Below are positions 13,752 through 26,033 of a stretch of 64,000 nt of DNA, piece by piece. Each line of letters starts with the position of its first letter. Position 1 is the first letter of the stretch. The position numbers and the translations under genes were made by a program. Under the pieces are notes generated by a model. That model had not been told where the DNA came from. It worked only from the letters and a program-made list of their open reading frames with translations, and did no database searches. The DNA is from Sambucus nigra (taxonomy: Eukaryota > Streptophyta > Magnoliopsida > Dipsacales > Adoxaceae): assembly GCA_949130495.1 (NCBI GenBank), contig OX422215.1, positions 6,673,302 to 6,737,301 of the forward strand, written 5' to 3'.

Positions 13752-15440
13752 TAGGGGTGTATATAGGAACCGGATTATATTATAATTGAATTGGGACTTT
13801 ATGTTAGACTTAATAGGGTCAAACGAGTGAAATGTTATTGGAGATGTCGGGAAAAGGAATTAAATCCATATAGTTGATAATTTAAGGTTAAAGACAGAAA
13901 CATGGATTTTAAGATTAACGAATTAAAATGTGGTAATAATAGGAGACTTAGTAACCTTCTTGCTTAGGTTTTAAGTGTGTAAACTATACGACGCGAGACG
14001 TATCGTCCAGATATGTGATATACCATCTAATAATATGAAAGCATACGAAATTGAATAACGGTATAGGGTTGAGAACGTACCTTTAATAATATTATAAGTT
14101 ATCTAAGTTGTGTGAATGCTTAGTGTAGTAACTATTATGTGTATAACATACCTACCATACTTGCTATCACGGGAGATCGGCTTTCAAAACAAGGTCATCT
14201 AATCTTTGTGTGCCTACGGGGGGATTTAGATTGGTACCTTATTGACATAGAACTGTGAATGGCTTATTTGTGAGTTAATAAGGCAGCTAACCACGGGAGC
14301 GTAGGTATGTGCATGATCCATGGGTATGTGAACAATGTTCGCCTCCATTATGTGTGATTTTGCTTATTGAGACGATTCCTGAGATATTCGGAATACGTAG
14401 GCCTTATGTACGTGATGTATCGGGATTCGATAGCAGAGTATGTGTGCATCGCATCTTAGCCTAGGGGTGCCCTATTTTGTATAATTATGCTGGGAATAAT
14501 ATATTTGTGATTTTAATGAACTCATATGTTAAAGTGTGGATATAAATTATTGGGACATTTTTTAATAGAAGTTAATACGGAGAATTCCCAATCGTAATTG
14601 TTACACATTCAAATGATTAATGAAAGAGTAAGGTATACGTAGGTTATATTAGAATGTTATAAATAAAATCCCTTATTAATGCAAGGAGAAAACGATAGAC
14701 AGACTAGTTATTTAGTGACATAACTAGGACGGGTTAAGGATACACGTTAGGCGTGCACAATAGCTGAGGGGTGAGGAACTCATGTGAGGCCACGCAACTA
14801 ACATGTATTTAATACTTATTGTTTAATGCAATTAAACACTTGCTATATTTTTAAACTGTTTTCACCTCAGGCTTTGACCCGTTTGCTTTCAAATTTATTT
14901 TCTTGTAAAAACCTTTTAGGTTCCCCGTCACAGGGACGCCAAGCTTAGGAGTTCCATTCCTTTGACGTGCTGTAGCTGCTGTGGAAGTTACAGGACCTCG
15001 ATAGTAGACGCCTCCACATTCTACATCGATTCTATTTATGATTTATTCATCAGTTAGGGCATGTTACCCCTTTTCTTTAAAGACAGCTTTATTGTACTTT
15101 CAGTTTTAGAGCTAATTAATTAATTTTTCAGACTTTGTATTTGGTTTTATTCAGTATTTGGATTATTCAGCGGAGTGTTACTCCAGACTCATTTATTATT
15201 CCATTTATATTTTGTTGTGACTGTGATGTGATTGTGGCATTATTAGTTAATAATTTAATTGGTTTCATGTTAATCTCATGTAAATAAAATTTGACAATTC
15301 ACTTTTTAAATATTAGGTGGCTAGTAATTGTTTAAAAAAAATATTTTTGACAATAATGCTATGAACTGAACCAATACATTTTGTATTAATTTGAATAAAA
15401 GAGTAGCTACCCGGTATTTAATTAGTCGGGGTGTCACAGG

Positions 15441-15452
15441 TGGTATCAGAGC
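15441..15452 (+). promoter_or_regulatory. primer-binding site, initiator tRNA-Met
   Basis: TGGTATCAGAGC, two bases after the 5' LTR. This is the usual plant Ty1 and Ty3 primer site complementary to tRNA-iMet. Confidence 0.95.
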
Positions 15453-15613
15453 ATCGGGTTCTAGTGTCCTTAGGATCTGTACGACTTGTTATGTTTCCGC
15501 GTAGCGTCCTTTGATATAGAGCTATATATTTTAGGATTGTTGTACTCTTTTGTATATCTTACACTCTTTAGCTATTTTGAGAGTGGACTGTTAAGACTTT
15601 TCTCTCATTTCAG

Positions 15614-16930
15614 ATGCCTCCACGACGTGCACAGAAAGATCCCAGGGATGCCCAGCCAGAGCCACAGCCTGCACCAGTTCAGGGTTCCATGAACGCTGCA
15701 GAGGTTGTCGCCATTGTAGCCTAGGCGGTAAATGCCGCTTTAGCAGTTGTGCAGCAGGCACCACCTGAGGCGCCGGTGGTTGCCCCAGTCCAGGCTCATG
15801 CATTCCAATCTGCTTGGGAACGTGTTCGTGATGCCTTTCAAAAGGCACACCCTCCAGAGTTTGCAGGTAGCTCCAACGTCGTTGTGTCCAGTCAGTGGAA
15901 GAAGGACATCCAAAGACACTTGAGGATGTACGAGTGTACGGATGTACAGAGGCAAATACTGGCTACTTTTAAGCTGGTAGGAGTAGCGTTGCAGTGGTGG
16001 GAATCTATTACCACCACAGAGGAGAGAGATGTTATTACTATTCAGGAGTTCTAGGTGCGGTTTAAACCCAAGTATTTTCCCTCAGCAGTTCATACCGAGA
16101 TGAGGAGGAAACTGATGAACCTTAAGCAGGAGGGGAAGACAGTGGCTGAGTATGAGGCCGAGTTCACAAATCTTCTGAACATCGTTCCCGATGAGATTCC
16201 GACTAAAGAGAAGAAGATCCAGAAGTTCATAAATGGGTTGACATGGAGGATTCGTTAACACTTACTAGGTAATCTCTCGTTGGCCACTTGTTTTAATGTG
16301 GTTAATGCAGCATTGCTTCACTGCCAAGACCACCGCTTTCACTTATCAGAGGGTAAGCGAGCAGGAGAGTCCCAGTCATCAGGGCAGGACAGGGGGGAAT
16401 GGTGCCAGCGGGGAACAATCAGCTCGGGGTCAGCACAGGCAGGGGGATCAGAGTTCTCAGCAGGGGGATTCTAAGAGATTTAGATCTGGAGGTTTCAGAA
16501 ATGGTCAGCGAGGTTTTAAACATGGCTAGCAGGGTCATCACAGCCATCAGGGCTAGTACGGCCAGCAGCAGTAGTTTCATCAGGGCCAGCATGGTCAGGA
16601 TAGGAATAGTAAGGGCCATCAGGGTCGTGGGAAGCAGGGACGGAGAGGGGGAAACTTCGCGGGGAAATGTTTTATTTGTGGCAAGATTGGCCACAAATGC
16701 CAGGAGTGTCCTGAAAGGGGCAGGTCCCCGCTGCAGCAGGAGCAGTAGGGTGCTCGACACGAGCCTCAGAGACCTATGTTTCTCGCCGCCCTCCCAGCAC
16801 CACCGTAGATGCCAGCTTTACCACCAATCCTAGCAGTCCCAGTCCAACAGGGACAACTTCAGTATGGGCGAGTTTATCAGCTCCAGCAGGCCGCAGTCCC
16901 TCAGGATCCACCCGCTATTAAGGGTATGTT
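15614..16930 (+). pseudogene. gag: E1 gag (capsid and nucleocapsid), broken
   Basis: Gag opens at ATG 15614 (MPPRRAQKDP). A capsid segment follows with HPPEFAGSS, QWKKDIQRHLR, FKLVGVALQWW and KYFPSAV. Further on is a Gln- and Gly-rich linker and a CCHC knuckle, CFICGKIGHKCQEC, at 16668-16709. Capsid and nucleocapsid would assemble the retrotransposon particle and bind its RNA. In-frame stops lie at 15722, 16052, 16256, 16527, 16554, 16572, 16746 and 16806, nearly all where CAG or CAA would fit. A frameshift near 16320 moves the frame from that of the capsid to that of the knuckle. No intact Gag can be made. Confidence 0.9.
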
Positions 16931-16944
16931 TTCTATTCAGGGGA

Positions 16945-17368
16945 CTATGGGGCGTATTTTTTTGACACGGGGGCCACACACTGTTTCATTGCCTTGATAT
17001 TTGCGCGCACTGTGGGGTTGTTAGACACCACGGAGAGCACTTCTACTTGCGTAGATTCACCGTTGAGTAGGGGTTCTATAATTTCCCTTATATGTAGAAG
17101 TGTGGGTGTAGAGATCGGGAGGTTTACTTTACCTGCTGATATATTGGTGTTAGATATGACCGCGTAAGATGCGATTATCGATATGGATTGGCTAGTTGCA
17201 TATCGATCCATTATTGATTATTTTAGTAGGAGTATTATTTTTGCCATACCCGAACATGAGTTGTTCCTAGTGGTGATGCCTCATCCTGAGGGAGGATCGT
17301 CCACTCACTAGTACTATATAGAGGAGGATACCTCTAAGGAAGTGGTGATACCACTTGATTCGATTTGA
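16945..17368 (+). pseudogene. pol: E1 aspartic protease, broken
   Basis: The protease active site FFDTGATHCFIA is visible at 16958-16993, and the later AIIDMDWLVAYR motif at about 17170-17205. A one-base shift in the T run at 16956-16963 separates it from the upstream frame. Stops lie at 17165, 17309 and 17366. The catalytic Asp-Thr-Gly is retained. In the intact family this enzyme cleaves the Gag-Pol polyprotein. Confidence 0.88.
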
Positions 17369-17371
17369 GTT

Positions 17372-18772
17372 GTGAGGGACTTCGCTGATGTGTTCCAGGA
17401 TATTTCAGGATTACCTCCTAGTAGAGAAATAGACTTTGTTATCGGTTTGACGCCGGGCACTAAGTCGATAGCCCGTGCACCTTACCATATGGCTTCAGCG
17501 GAGATGAGGGAGCTACGGGATCAGAAAGAGCAGCTGTTGGGTCAAGGGTTTATTCGTAGGAGTACTTCACCATGGGGTGCTCCTGTGCTGTTCGTTAAGA
17601 AGAGGGATGGATCTTTTAGGTTGTGTGTAGATTATCGGGAGTTGAATAAAGTCACGATACGAAATAAGTATCCACTGCCCCGAATCGATGACTTATTCGA
17701 CCAGTTGAGAGGAGCTTCCTTCTTTTCAAAGATTGACTTGAGATCGGTATACCATCAGTTGCGAATCAGGGAGCAGGATGTCTCGAAGACTGCTGTCTTG
17801 ACGAGATATGGTTCTTACGAGTTTAGGGTTATGCCTTTTGGCCTAACCAATACCCCAGCAGTATTTATGGACTTGATAAATAGGGTGTTCAGAGAGTTTC
17901 TAGACCAGTTTGTCATCGTCTTCATTGATGACATTTTGGTTTACTCCCAGACAGAGGAGGAACACGCCGAACATTTGAGGCAAGTCTTGCAGACGCTGCG
18001 TCAGAACAAGTTATATGCGAAGTATGAGAAGTGTGGATTCTGACTGAAGGAGGTTCAGTTTTTGGGGCATATCATTTCTGATAGGGGAATATCTGTTGAT
18101 CCGGGTAAGGTATCAGCGGTGAGGGAGTGGGGACAGCCCATGACACCGATGAAGATACATAGTTTCTTGGGTCTAACAGGATACTACAGGAGGTTTATTA
18201 GGGTTTTCTCAAAGATAGCGGGTCCTTTGACCCATCTGACTTGCAAGGGTGTGCAATTTATCTCGAGCGATGCCTGCCAGTTGGCATCCGACGAGTTGAA
18301 AGACAAGTTGACCTCAGCACCAGTGTTAGCATTGCCCAGACCGGGAGTTGAGTATCTAGTCTACATCGATGTGTCCTTACTTGGACTTGGGGGTGTACTG
18401 CAACAGGAGAGTCAGGCTATAGCTTATGCTTCCCGTAAGCTTAAGCCTCACGAGAAGAATTACCCCACCCACGACTTGGAGTTAGCGGCAGTCGTATTTG
18501 CTCTTTGGATCTGGATACATTATCTCATGGGGGAGAAATTTCGTTTATTCACGGACCACAAGTCCTTACAGTACCTCTTCACACATAAGGAGTTGAACAA
18601 GCGTCAACATAGGTGGCTTGAGTTCGTGAAGGATTATCAGTTTGATATCCAATATCACCCAGGAAAGGATAACGTGGTAGCAGACGCGTTGAGCCGTAGG
18701 CCAGTAGGTGAGGTGGCCGAGGTGTGGAGAGAAAAGTGTCAGGAGTTGGGACACCAGGAAGTAGTAGCCTGA
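17372..18772 (+). pseudogene. pol: E1 reverse transcriptase and RNase H, one internal stop
   Basis: Two long stretches in one frame (17372-18043 and 18062-18772) are separated by a single TGA at 18041, where Trp is expected. RT motifs in order are [68 protein letters not shown] and the active site FIDDILVYS near 17925. RNase H follows with [27 protein letters not shown] and VVADALSRR, so its acidic residues appear present. The domain order RT-RH before integrase is that of Ty3. This is the best-preserved part of E1. Confidence 0.95.
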
Positions 18773-18859
18773 TCATTCATGTCAGTGATGATAGTCACGC
18801 CACAGATCATTACGAGAGTGATACAGCCCAGGCAGCAGACCCTTTATGTCAAGAGTAGA

Positions 18860-20250
18860 TCGTACACTTACTAGCAGAAGGGGCCGAATCCCATACCATT
18901 AGTTCAGACGGGGGCTTACGCTTCAATGGGAGATTGGTTATTCCGGAGGGGGAAGACATATGACACCAGGTAATGATAGAGTTGCACAGTTCACGATTCA
19001 TGGTACATCCTAGTTGGGATAAGATGTACCAAGATATGAGGCGACAATACTGATGGAGCGGGATGAAGAGAGACGTTGCCGAGTTTGTTTCTAAATGTGC
19101 CACTTGTCAGCTGGTAAATGTGGATCATTAAAGACCGACAGGACTTCTATAGCCATTAGAGGTTCCTATGTGAAAATGGGAGAGCATTTCCATGGACTTC
19201 ATCACGGGGTTACCTACATTGTAGAGGGGTTACGACTCCATATGGGTAATCGTGGATCGGTTGACCAAAGTTGCTCATCTTCTGTCGGCTCGGACAGACT
19301 ACACGGGGTATGCTCAGATTTTTATATCGAAGATAGTGAGACTCCACGGGGTACCTCTCAATATCGTGTCTGATCGATATAAGATATTTATTTCGCAATT
19401 TTGGGAGAGTTTCTAGGAAGTTATGGGTACAGAGTTACGGCTGAGTACAGCATATCACCCGTAGACAGATGGGCAGACCGAGCGAACGAATCAGATGTTG
19501 GAAGACATGTTGTGGATGTGCATCCTAAACTTTGGAGGTGGTTAGGAGCAGTACCTTCCACTGGTGGAGTTTGCCTATAATAACTCCTATCAGCTCACGA
19601 TTGGCATGGCTCCGTTCGAGGCATTATACGGTAGACCTTATCGTTCCCCAACATATTGGCTAAAGGTGGGGGATAATAAACTCCTTGGACCGGAGGTGAT
19701 TCAGGATACTTCAGCGAGGATAGAGATGATACGGAACCGTATTCAGGTAGCTCAGGACCGACAGAAGAGATATACCGATGCCAAGAGATTCTTCAGAGAA
19801 TTCAAGGTGGGGGACCAGGTGCTACTCAGAGTGTCCCCTATAAAGGGGATTATGCGTTTTAGGAAGAAGGGGAAATTGGCACCTATATATGTGGGGCCAC
19901 TTCCTATTATCGAGAGAATTGGGTCAGTTGCGTATAGACTTGGGTTACCGAAACACCTGCATAGGATCCATGACGTGTTCCATATTTCGTCACTAAGGAG
20001 ATATCTTAGGGATGATTTGGCCCATACCCACATTGCTTTAGAGGACATTGATCTACAGCCTGATAGTTCCTATGAGGATGGGTCGATTTCTATTCAAGAC
20101 CACAGGGAGAGGAAACTGAGGTCGAAGATAGTACCGTTAGTACGTGTTCAATGGCGGCATCATAATGCCGAGGAGTCTACCTGGGAACGAGAAAATCAGA
20201 TGCGCAAGCGTTATCCAGAGTTATTTTTACCAGGTATATTTTATTTCTGA
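18860..20250 (+). pseudogene. pol: E1 integrase with chromodomain, many stops
   Basis: After a frame change between 18772 and about 18900, the integrase is readable as an N-terminal zinc-binding part (HPSWDKMY then CATCQ at about 19098). The core follows with SMDFITGLP, IVSDRYKIF and a TDGQTERTN-type motif at about 19465-19490. The last 228 codons are open (19564-20250): a YNNSYQ start, the GPLPIIERIGSVAYRL region, HDVFHISSLRRYL and a chromodomain-like end. Stops at 18961, 19051, 19129, 19150, 19171, 19222, 19414, 19462 and 19543 are each one transition from a sense codon fitting the family. The chromodomain is thought to steer insertion to heterochromatin. Confidence 0.93.
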
Positions 20251-20274
20251 ATTTTGGGACAAAATTTTGTTATT

Positions 20275-20285
20275 AGGGGAAAAGT
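20275..20285 (+). promoter_or_regulatory. E1 polypurine tract
   Basis: AGGGGAAAAAG directly upstream of the 3' LTR, the expected plus-strand primer site. Confidence 0.85.
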
Positions 20286-20287
20286 AT

Positions 20288-23248
20288 GTAAGACCCCGTA
20301 ATTTTAATTGATTTTATTTAATGGGATTAATTAAATTAAATTAAATTAACGAGACGTGAGTTGGTATTTGGTTATGATAATAAATGATGAATATTACTGG
20401 ATATATGTGGTAACATATGATTGCTAAATTTATTAAAATTGTCTTGAGTCATAAATACGACAATTCGGGAAATTTAGTTAGGACGCGCGTGTTAGTCGCG
20501 TCAGAAATTAATTTAATGAGATTTAAAAGTAAATTCTAATTCTATCACCCGTATGGTCATTTTGAGTGCGCTAACGTGTTCGGAGAGGCCAAAATAGTCA
20601 GAAAACACTAGTCGGTAGTTTAGTTTGGGTCCCGGGGCATTTCTAGGCCAAATCGGCAACCCAGGAGGGTATTTTAGTCATTTTAAATTTTATGGAATTT
20701 AGACCCACGAATTTTAGCGGTTATTTAGCAGCTTTTATGAGGTCCATTAGGGGCATTATCAGCCACAAAGCAAGAGTGGGCAACGTGAGTTAGAGGAGAG
20801 GTTACAAAAAGGGCTTTCAAAGCCATAACCACCATTTACCACCATAATCCATCGGATTTGTCACCATAGAGAGAGGGAAGACCATATCCATCTTCGTCAT
20901 CACCGGATTAGAACACTATTTTTTAAGGCAAGTGATTTGATTTCCATTAGTTTCAGTGAATATATCATCCATGCTAGTATAGGATTTAATTATAATCTTG
21001 TATATTGATGAACACTCATGGAAATTGGAGAAGAAACCTAAATTTTGAATAGGACTTGCATGTAAATTTGTTATGGAAATCATTCAGTAGCAAAACTATA
21101 ACCTTAGATGAATTAAAAACGAATTTAGAAGAGAAGCATGATGATTCTTGATGAAATAGAAGAAAATAGGGGTTTTATGATAAAATGAAGATTTAATCTA
21201 AGAAAGGTTGATTGTTGATGATTTAGACATTTTGGAACGTTAGGAATCATGTAATTAGGTTGTTTAATGATCCCTTATACTTACATTAGAATTTCTTATC
21301 ATGTAATGGCATTTTGGGACAAATCTGGGACTATAGAACAAGGAAACCCGTAACATGTAACTACTTGATCGATCGATCGACATTCATAGTCGATCGATCG
21401 ACGACATCGATCGATCGACATTCATGATCGATCGATCGACCTCCCCAAAAATTGTGATATTTTTCCCCCTTTTGAATTTAAATAATTCCGCCCCTTGAAA
21501 ATTATTGGTAAGGACCTTGTGAATACATTTAGGTTTCAGGAGGACTAGTAGGGATGTATATAGGAACCGGGTTATATTAGAATTGAATTGGGACTTTATG
21601 CTAGACTTAATAGGGTCAAACGAGTGAAATGCTATTGGAGATGTCGGGAAAAGGAATTAAATCTATATAGTTGATAATTTAAGGTTGGAGACAGAAATAT
21701 GGACCTTAAGATAAACGAATTAAAATATGGGAATAATAGGAGACTTAATAACCTTCTGGCTTAGGTTTTAATTCCTTAAACTATACGACGCGAGACGTAT
21801 CGGCCAAATATGTGATATACCATCTAATAATATGAAAGCGTACGAAATTGAATAACGATATAGGGTTGAGAACGTACCTTTAAAAATATTATAATTTATT
21901 TGAGTTGCGTGAATGCTTAGTGTAGTAACTATTATGTGTATAACATACCTACCATACTTGCTATCACGGGAGGTCGGCTTTCGGAACAGGGTCGTCTAAT
22001 CATTGTGTGCCTACGGGGGGATTTAGATTGGTACCTTATTGACATAGAACTGTGAATGGATTATTTGTGAGTTAATAAGTCTGCTGACCATGAGAGCGTA
22101 GGTATGTGCGTGACCCATAGGTATGTGAACTATGTTCTCCTGCATTATGTGTGATTTTGCTTATTGAAACGGTTCCTGAGCGATTCGAAATACGTAGTCC
22201 TTATGTACGTGATGTACCGGGATTTGATAGCAGAGTATGTGTGCACCCAGCTTAGCCTAGGGGTGCCCTATTTTGTATAATTGTGTTGGGAATAATATAC
22301 TTGTGATTTTAATGAACTCATATGTTAAAGTGTGGATATAAATTATTGGGAATTTTTTTAATAGAATTTAATATGGAGAATTCCCTATCGTAACTGTTAC
22401 ACATTCAAATGATTAATGAAAGAGTAAGGTATACGTAGGTTATATTAGAATGTTATAAATAAAATCCCTTATTAATGCAAGGAGAAAACGATAGACAGAT
22501 TAGTTATTTAGTGACATAACTAGGACGGGTTAAGGATACACGTTGGGCGTGCACAATAGTTGAGGGGCGAGGAACTCATGTGAGGGCACGCAATTAACAT
22601 GTATTTAATATTTACTGTTTAATGCAACTAAACACTTGCTATATTTTTAAACTATTTTCACCTCGGGCTCTGACCCGTTTGCTTTCAGATTTTTTTTCTT
22701 GTAAAAACTTTTAGGTGCCCAGCCACAGGGATGCCAAGCTTAGGAGTTCCATTACTTTGACGTGTTGTAGCTGCTGTGGAAGTTACAGGACCTCGATAGT
22801 AGACGCCTCCACATTCTACATTGATTCTATTTCTGATTTATTCATCAGTTAGGGCATGTTACCCCTTTTCTTTAGAGACAGCTTTATTGTACTTTCAGTT
22901 TTCATTTCAGTTTTGGAGTTAATTAATTAATTTTTCAGACTTTGTATTTGGTTTTATTCAGTATTTGGATTATTCATCGGAGTGTTACTCCAGACTCATT
23001 TATTATTCCATTTATATTTTGTTGTGACTGTGATGTGATTGTGGCATTATTAGTTAATAATTTAATTGGTTGCATGTTAATCTCATGTAAATAAAATTTG
23101 ACAATTCACTTTTTAAATATTAGGTGGCTAGTAATTGTTTAAAAAAAATATTTTTAACAGTGATGCTATGAACTGAACCAACTTGACATTTTGTATTAAT
23201 TTGAATAAAGGAGTATCTACCGGGTATTTAATTAGTCGGGGTGTCACA
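20288..23248 (+). mobile_element. E1 3' LTR
   Basis: It starts TGTAAGACCCCG and ends GGGGTGTCACA, 2961 bp. It is the uninterrupted reference for the 5' LTR. It holds the GATCGATC cluster at 21366-21441 and is followed by target duplicate cgaac. Confidence 0.95.
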
Positions 23249-23253
23249 CGAAC

Positions 23254-24001
23254 ATCAAGAATCCCTAAACGAAGATCTGAATCTGTGGGAGAACAATAGC
23301 TTCTACCCTCACTAAAATTTTCATAAATTTCTCAGCTAATAAGATATTGTACCACATACAAAAATACTAACCATACCAATCAATGAATTACATGTACATT
23401 GTGTAAATATTTCGATCAAATCAAAATGACCAAACAAGCAAAATTTTGAAAAACAAAACTCGAATGCATTGTGTAAGCTTAAAAACATCAAATAAAGATT
23501 TAAAAATAATGTCATGTAATAAAACCCTATCTACAAACATACATGTAATAAAAGGCAATTTATTCAGTAGGAGATAAGCATTTCAGTCTCTCACACACAC
23601 ACATTGGGCTACAACAAATTGCCTGAGAATTAATTGATTATGGCCTAAATTGAAGAACTCCATTTTTAAAGGTTTGATTGAAAATATATTTTTATGAAAT
23701 CAATTAGCTTAAATGTAAGATATACTCCTTTTTTCCCTTAAACTTTTAATCTTTTTTTCTTATCCCTAAATATTGGATTCCTCGTAAAATTGAAAAATTG
23801 GATTCCTTTACTGTAACATTAGTCTCCTTTAATGGCCTAAATTATAAAATCGACATTTCAATCTCACACACACACACCTTTTAGTCTAAAACTCACACAA
23901 ATGATTCAGTCTCGCATACACATACACACACACACACACACACATACATTTAAGTCTCACGCATATACTTACATATACATATACATATACATATGCATAT
24001 G

Positions 24002-24047
<46 letters not shown>

Positions 24048-24192
24048 AAAAACTTATACAGTTCAACTAAACACACAGATATGCACACATACAAATATAT
24101 GTTTACATAATTAGGGAGGTAGAGTACCCCTGAAAGAGAGAAAAATAAAGACAAAGGATGGTCGAAGGAGAGGGAGGCAGTGGTGGTGATGG
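23254..24192 (-). repeat. second copy of the E2 leader region
   Basis: This matches 38222-39138 in the same orientation: the same 'gggagaacaata', 'actaaaattttcataaatttctca' and 'ggagataagcat' landmarks and the same (CA)n arrays (23858-24047). On the minus strand it lies downstream of the LTR at 24193-28562. In the E2 5' part the matching copy joins gag at about 38240. Here it is cut by E1. Open frames at 23901-24154 are microsatellite. Confidence 0.7.
23970..24047. repeat. (CATATA)n array
   Basis: About 13 copies of a TACATA/CATATA hexamer next to a (CA)n run at 23918-23944. The counterpart at 38858-39008 has CACATA and CATA units instead. Confidence 0.9.
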
Positions 24193-24783
24193 TGGATTAA
24201 CCCCTATTTTTCACATAATAATTGGTCAGGCTAACGCGCTGAAGATGGGGCTTATCAATCAATCCATATCATTCTCAACATCAAAACAACAAATTAAAGA
24301 CTGTAGTTAAACCATCCACACATGCGAATAAACTGAAATGAAAAAAAAACTTATAAATAAATGAGTCTCAACCCAGCTGACATATGAAATACTGAAACAT
24401 CATGACTTTGAATAAAACTAATTGAATAATAAATCTGGGCTTATACCCATACAAGATTCTGAAAAGGGAATAACTGAAATTGAAATAAATAGTAACCTGT
24501 GCCAGAATTAAGGGACTGAAATCTGCTATGCAAGGTGGAAGTGTAAGTCTCAGCTTCCCTCAAACCTACTGATCCTGTCTAAGTAAACTTGAAAAATATT
24601 TTTTTATAGTTTGGGTCAGGGCCCAAAAGTGTGCAAGAATTAACTTTTAACATTTGCAGCTAATGATGAAATTGCCAATAACTACCACCCCTCAACCCAG
24701 TGCAATACTACATACATGTCCCAACCCAAGTCATAATCATACAAAAGGGCTCTATATATAGACTAACATAAGTGATCTCAATG

Positions 24784-26033
24784 TGTAAGGACATAAATTT
24801 CCAATTGAGTCCCTGTATTATTTTGACTTAATTTCGTGAAATAAACTGTGTTTGTAATATGGCATAAGGAGATTTTTAGTTTGTCACGATCCCACTTGGT
24901 CGATGACGTATTGAAGAAAATTGAATACGTTGTGGCAAATCTTCAAAGAATTTATCACGATGAAGTTTAATTGGTTCAAGTTTAATCGTCTTCAAAGTTA
25001 ATTGCATTCCGAGATCACTCAGGTATGAATGCGTATAATTAATCGTGCTCGGAATTGTTTTTATAAAAGATAAGGATGTATTTTTATAAAGAAAAATATT
25101 TTAAAATGTTTTTAAAGTGTTTTAAATGGTTTACACTACGTTTTAATTCTGATATACTCAAAATAGAGTTTGACTAATTTGGATCTCCTTTAAAAGAGAC
25201 GTTTGAACTAAAAGTCAAAAAGTCAAACTGACACGTCAGCTCGTTCAAACGACATAAGAATCTCGCTAAAATGAGATGCATAAGTCATGCGAACGACATG
25301 GCTTTGTCATTCGAACGACAAGTTTTTCGAGGCAGCACTAAATTGTTATTTAAAGCGTGTTTTCGTAAGTGTGCATTCTGAAAAACAGTATGCGAACCAG
25401 AAACTTGTTTGCACATGTTTTCTAAGGTTTACAAAGCATAAACACATCCTTAAAAGTTTGCAAAGATCCGAGATATCATTCTTATATGTTTACGTGATCT
25501 TGCGGCACCAAAGAAGTTTGTTCTATCGTTGAACACAAAGGGTTTTGCGGTGATGAAAAGATAAGGACTTCTTATTCGACATCGTAGACGAATCAAAGCC
25601 AATCGATGGACACCGAGACATACGTGGGCGCGTGTGTTGTGGACAGGTATCGTGGAAGATGAAATTTTTGCGTGGGAACTATTGAAGAGTGGTTGAAGAT
25701 CAGAAGGAGCGTCAAGACCCATGGGGATAGAGTCATTGAGTAAGGCTAATTTGTCTTTGTAAAACCATTGTTCATAGTGATTCTCTGACTTGGGCCGTCT
25801 GAGGTTATTTTCTCGTTTTGATTTTTTTCCTCGTATATCCGGCATTGTGAGTATTCTTTACTTTATTTTACTTGCTTTAATCACTAGATGAATGTTTAGG
25901 ATTAATCAAGATAAAATTGATTTAAAGTAAGAATTGGGTTTTCACAACTTGGTTTGGTGCATAATTAAACGTTGGATAATTTTTTGTGAAAATTTTGGTT
26001 TTGTTTAAAACACACATATTGGGCACTCTTTCA
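24784..26033 (+). mobile_element. Ty1-type solo LTR, plus orientation, TSD CAATG
   Basis: It begins TGTAAGGACATAAATTTCC and ends CTCTTTCA, with caatg on both sides (24779-24783, 26034-26038). The related LTR at about 39765-39800 reads through the site uninterrupted. It is the same family as 8805-10048 in opposite orientation. It carries CGAACGAC words at 25228-25330. Confidence 0.92.

Larger units (their letters stand above)
11181..15438 (+). mobile_element. E1 5' LTR, enlarged by two insertions
   Basis: It starts TCTAATACCCCG (TG mutated) and ends GGGGTGTCACA. At 4258 bp it is longer than the 2961-bp 3' LTR. Nearly all of the excess is two foreign insertions (11910-12574 and 13173-13751) plus their duplicated target bases. 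Without them the two LTRs are almost equal in length. A GATCGATC word cluster lies at 12961-13052. Confidence 0.93.
11181..23248 (+). mobile_element. E1: full-length Tekay-type Ty3 chromovirus, inactive
   Basis: The element has two LTRs (11181-15438 and 20288-23248), a tRNA-Met primer site just inside the 5' LTR, gag, protease, RT, RNase H, integrase and chromodomain in Ty3 order. A purine-rich tract sits before the 3' LTR. The 5-base duplication cgaac flanks it (11176-11180 and 23249-23253). The integrase C-terminus ends in a chromodomain-like WRHHNAEESTWERENQM segment, which together with the RT type points to the Tekay/Del clade. At least twenty in-frame stops and three or more frameshifts make it non-autonomous. 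It inserted next to, or into, a copy of the E2 leader region. Confidence 0.95.

Noticed and set aside
8805..26033. Large terminal inverted repeats of one giant transposon enclosing E1
   Set aside because: Each inverted unit has its own 5-base duplication (ttatt and caatg), so they are independent solo LTRs.
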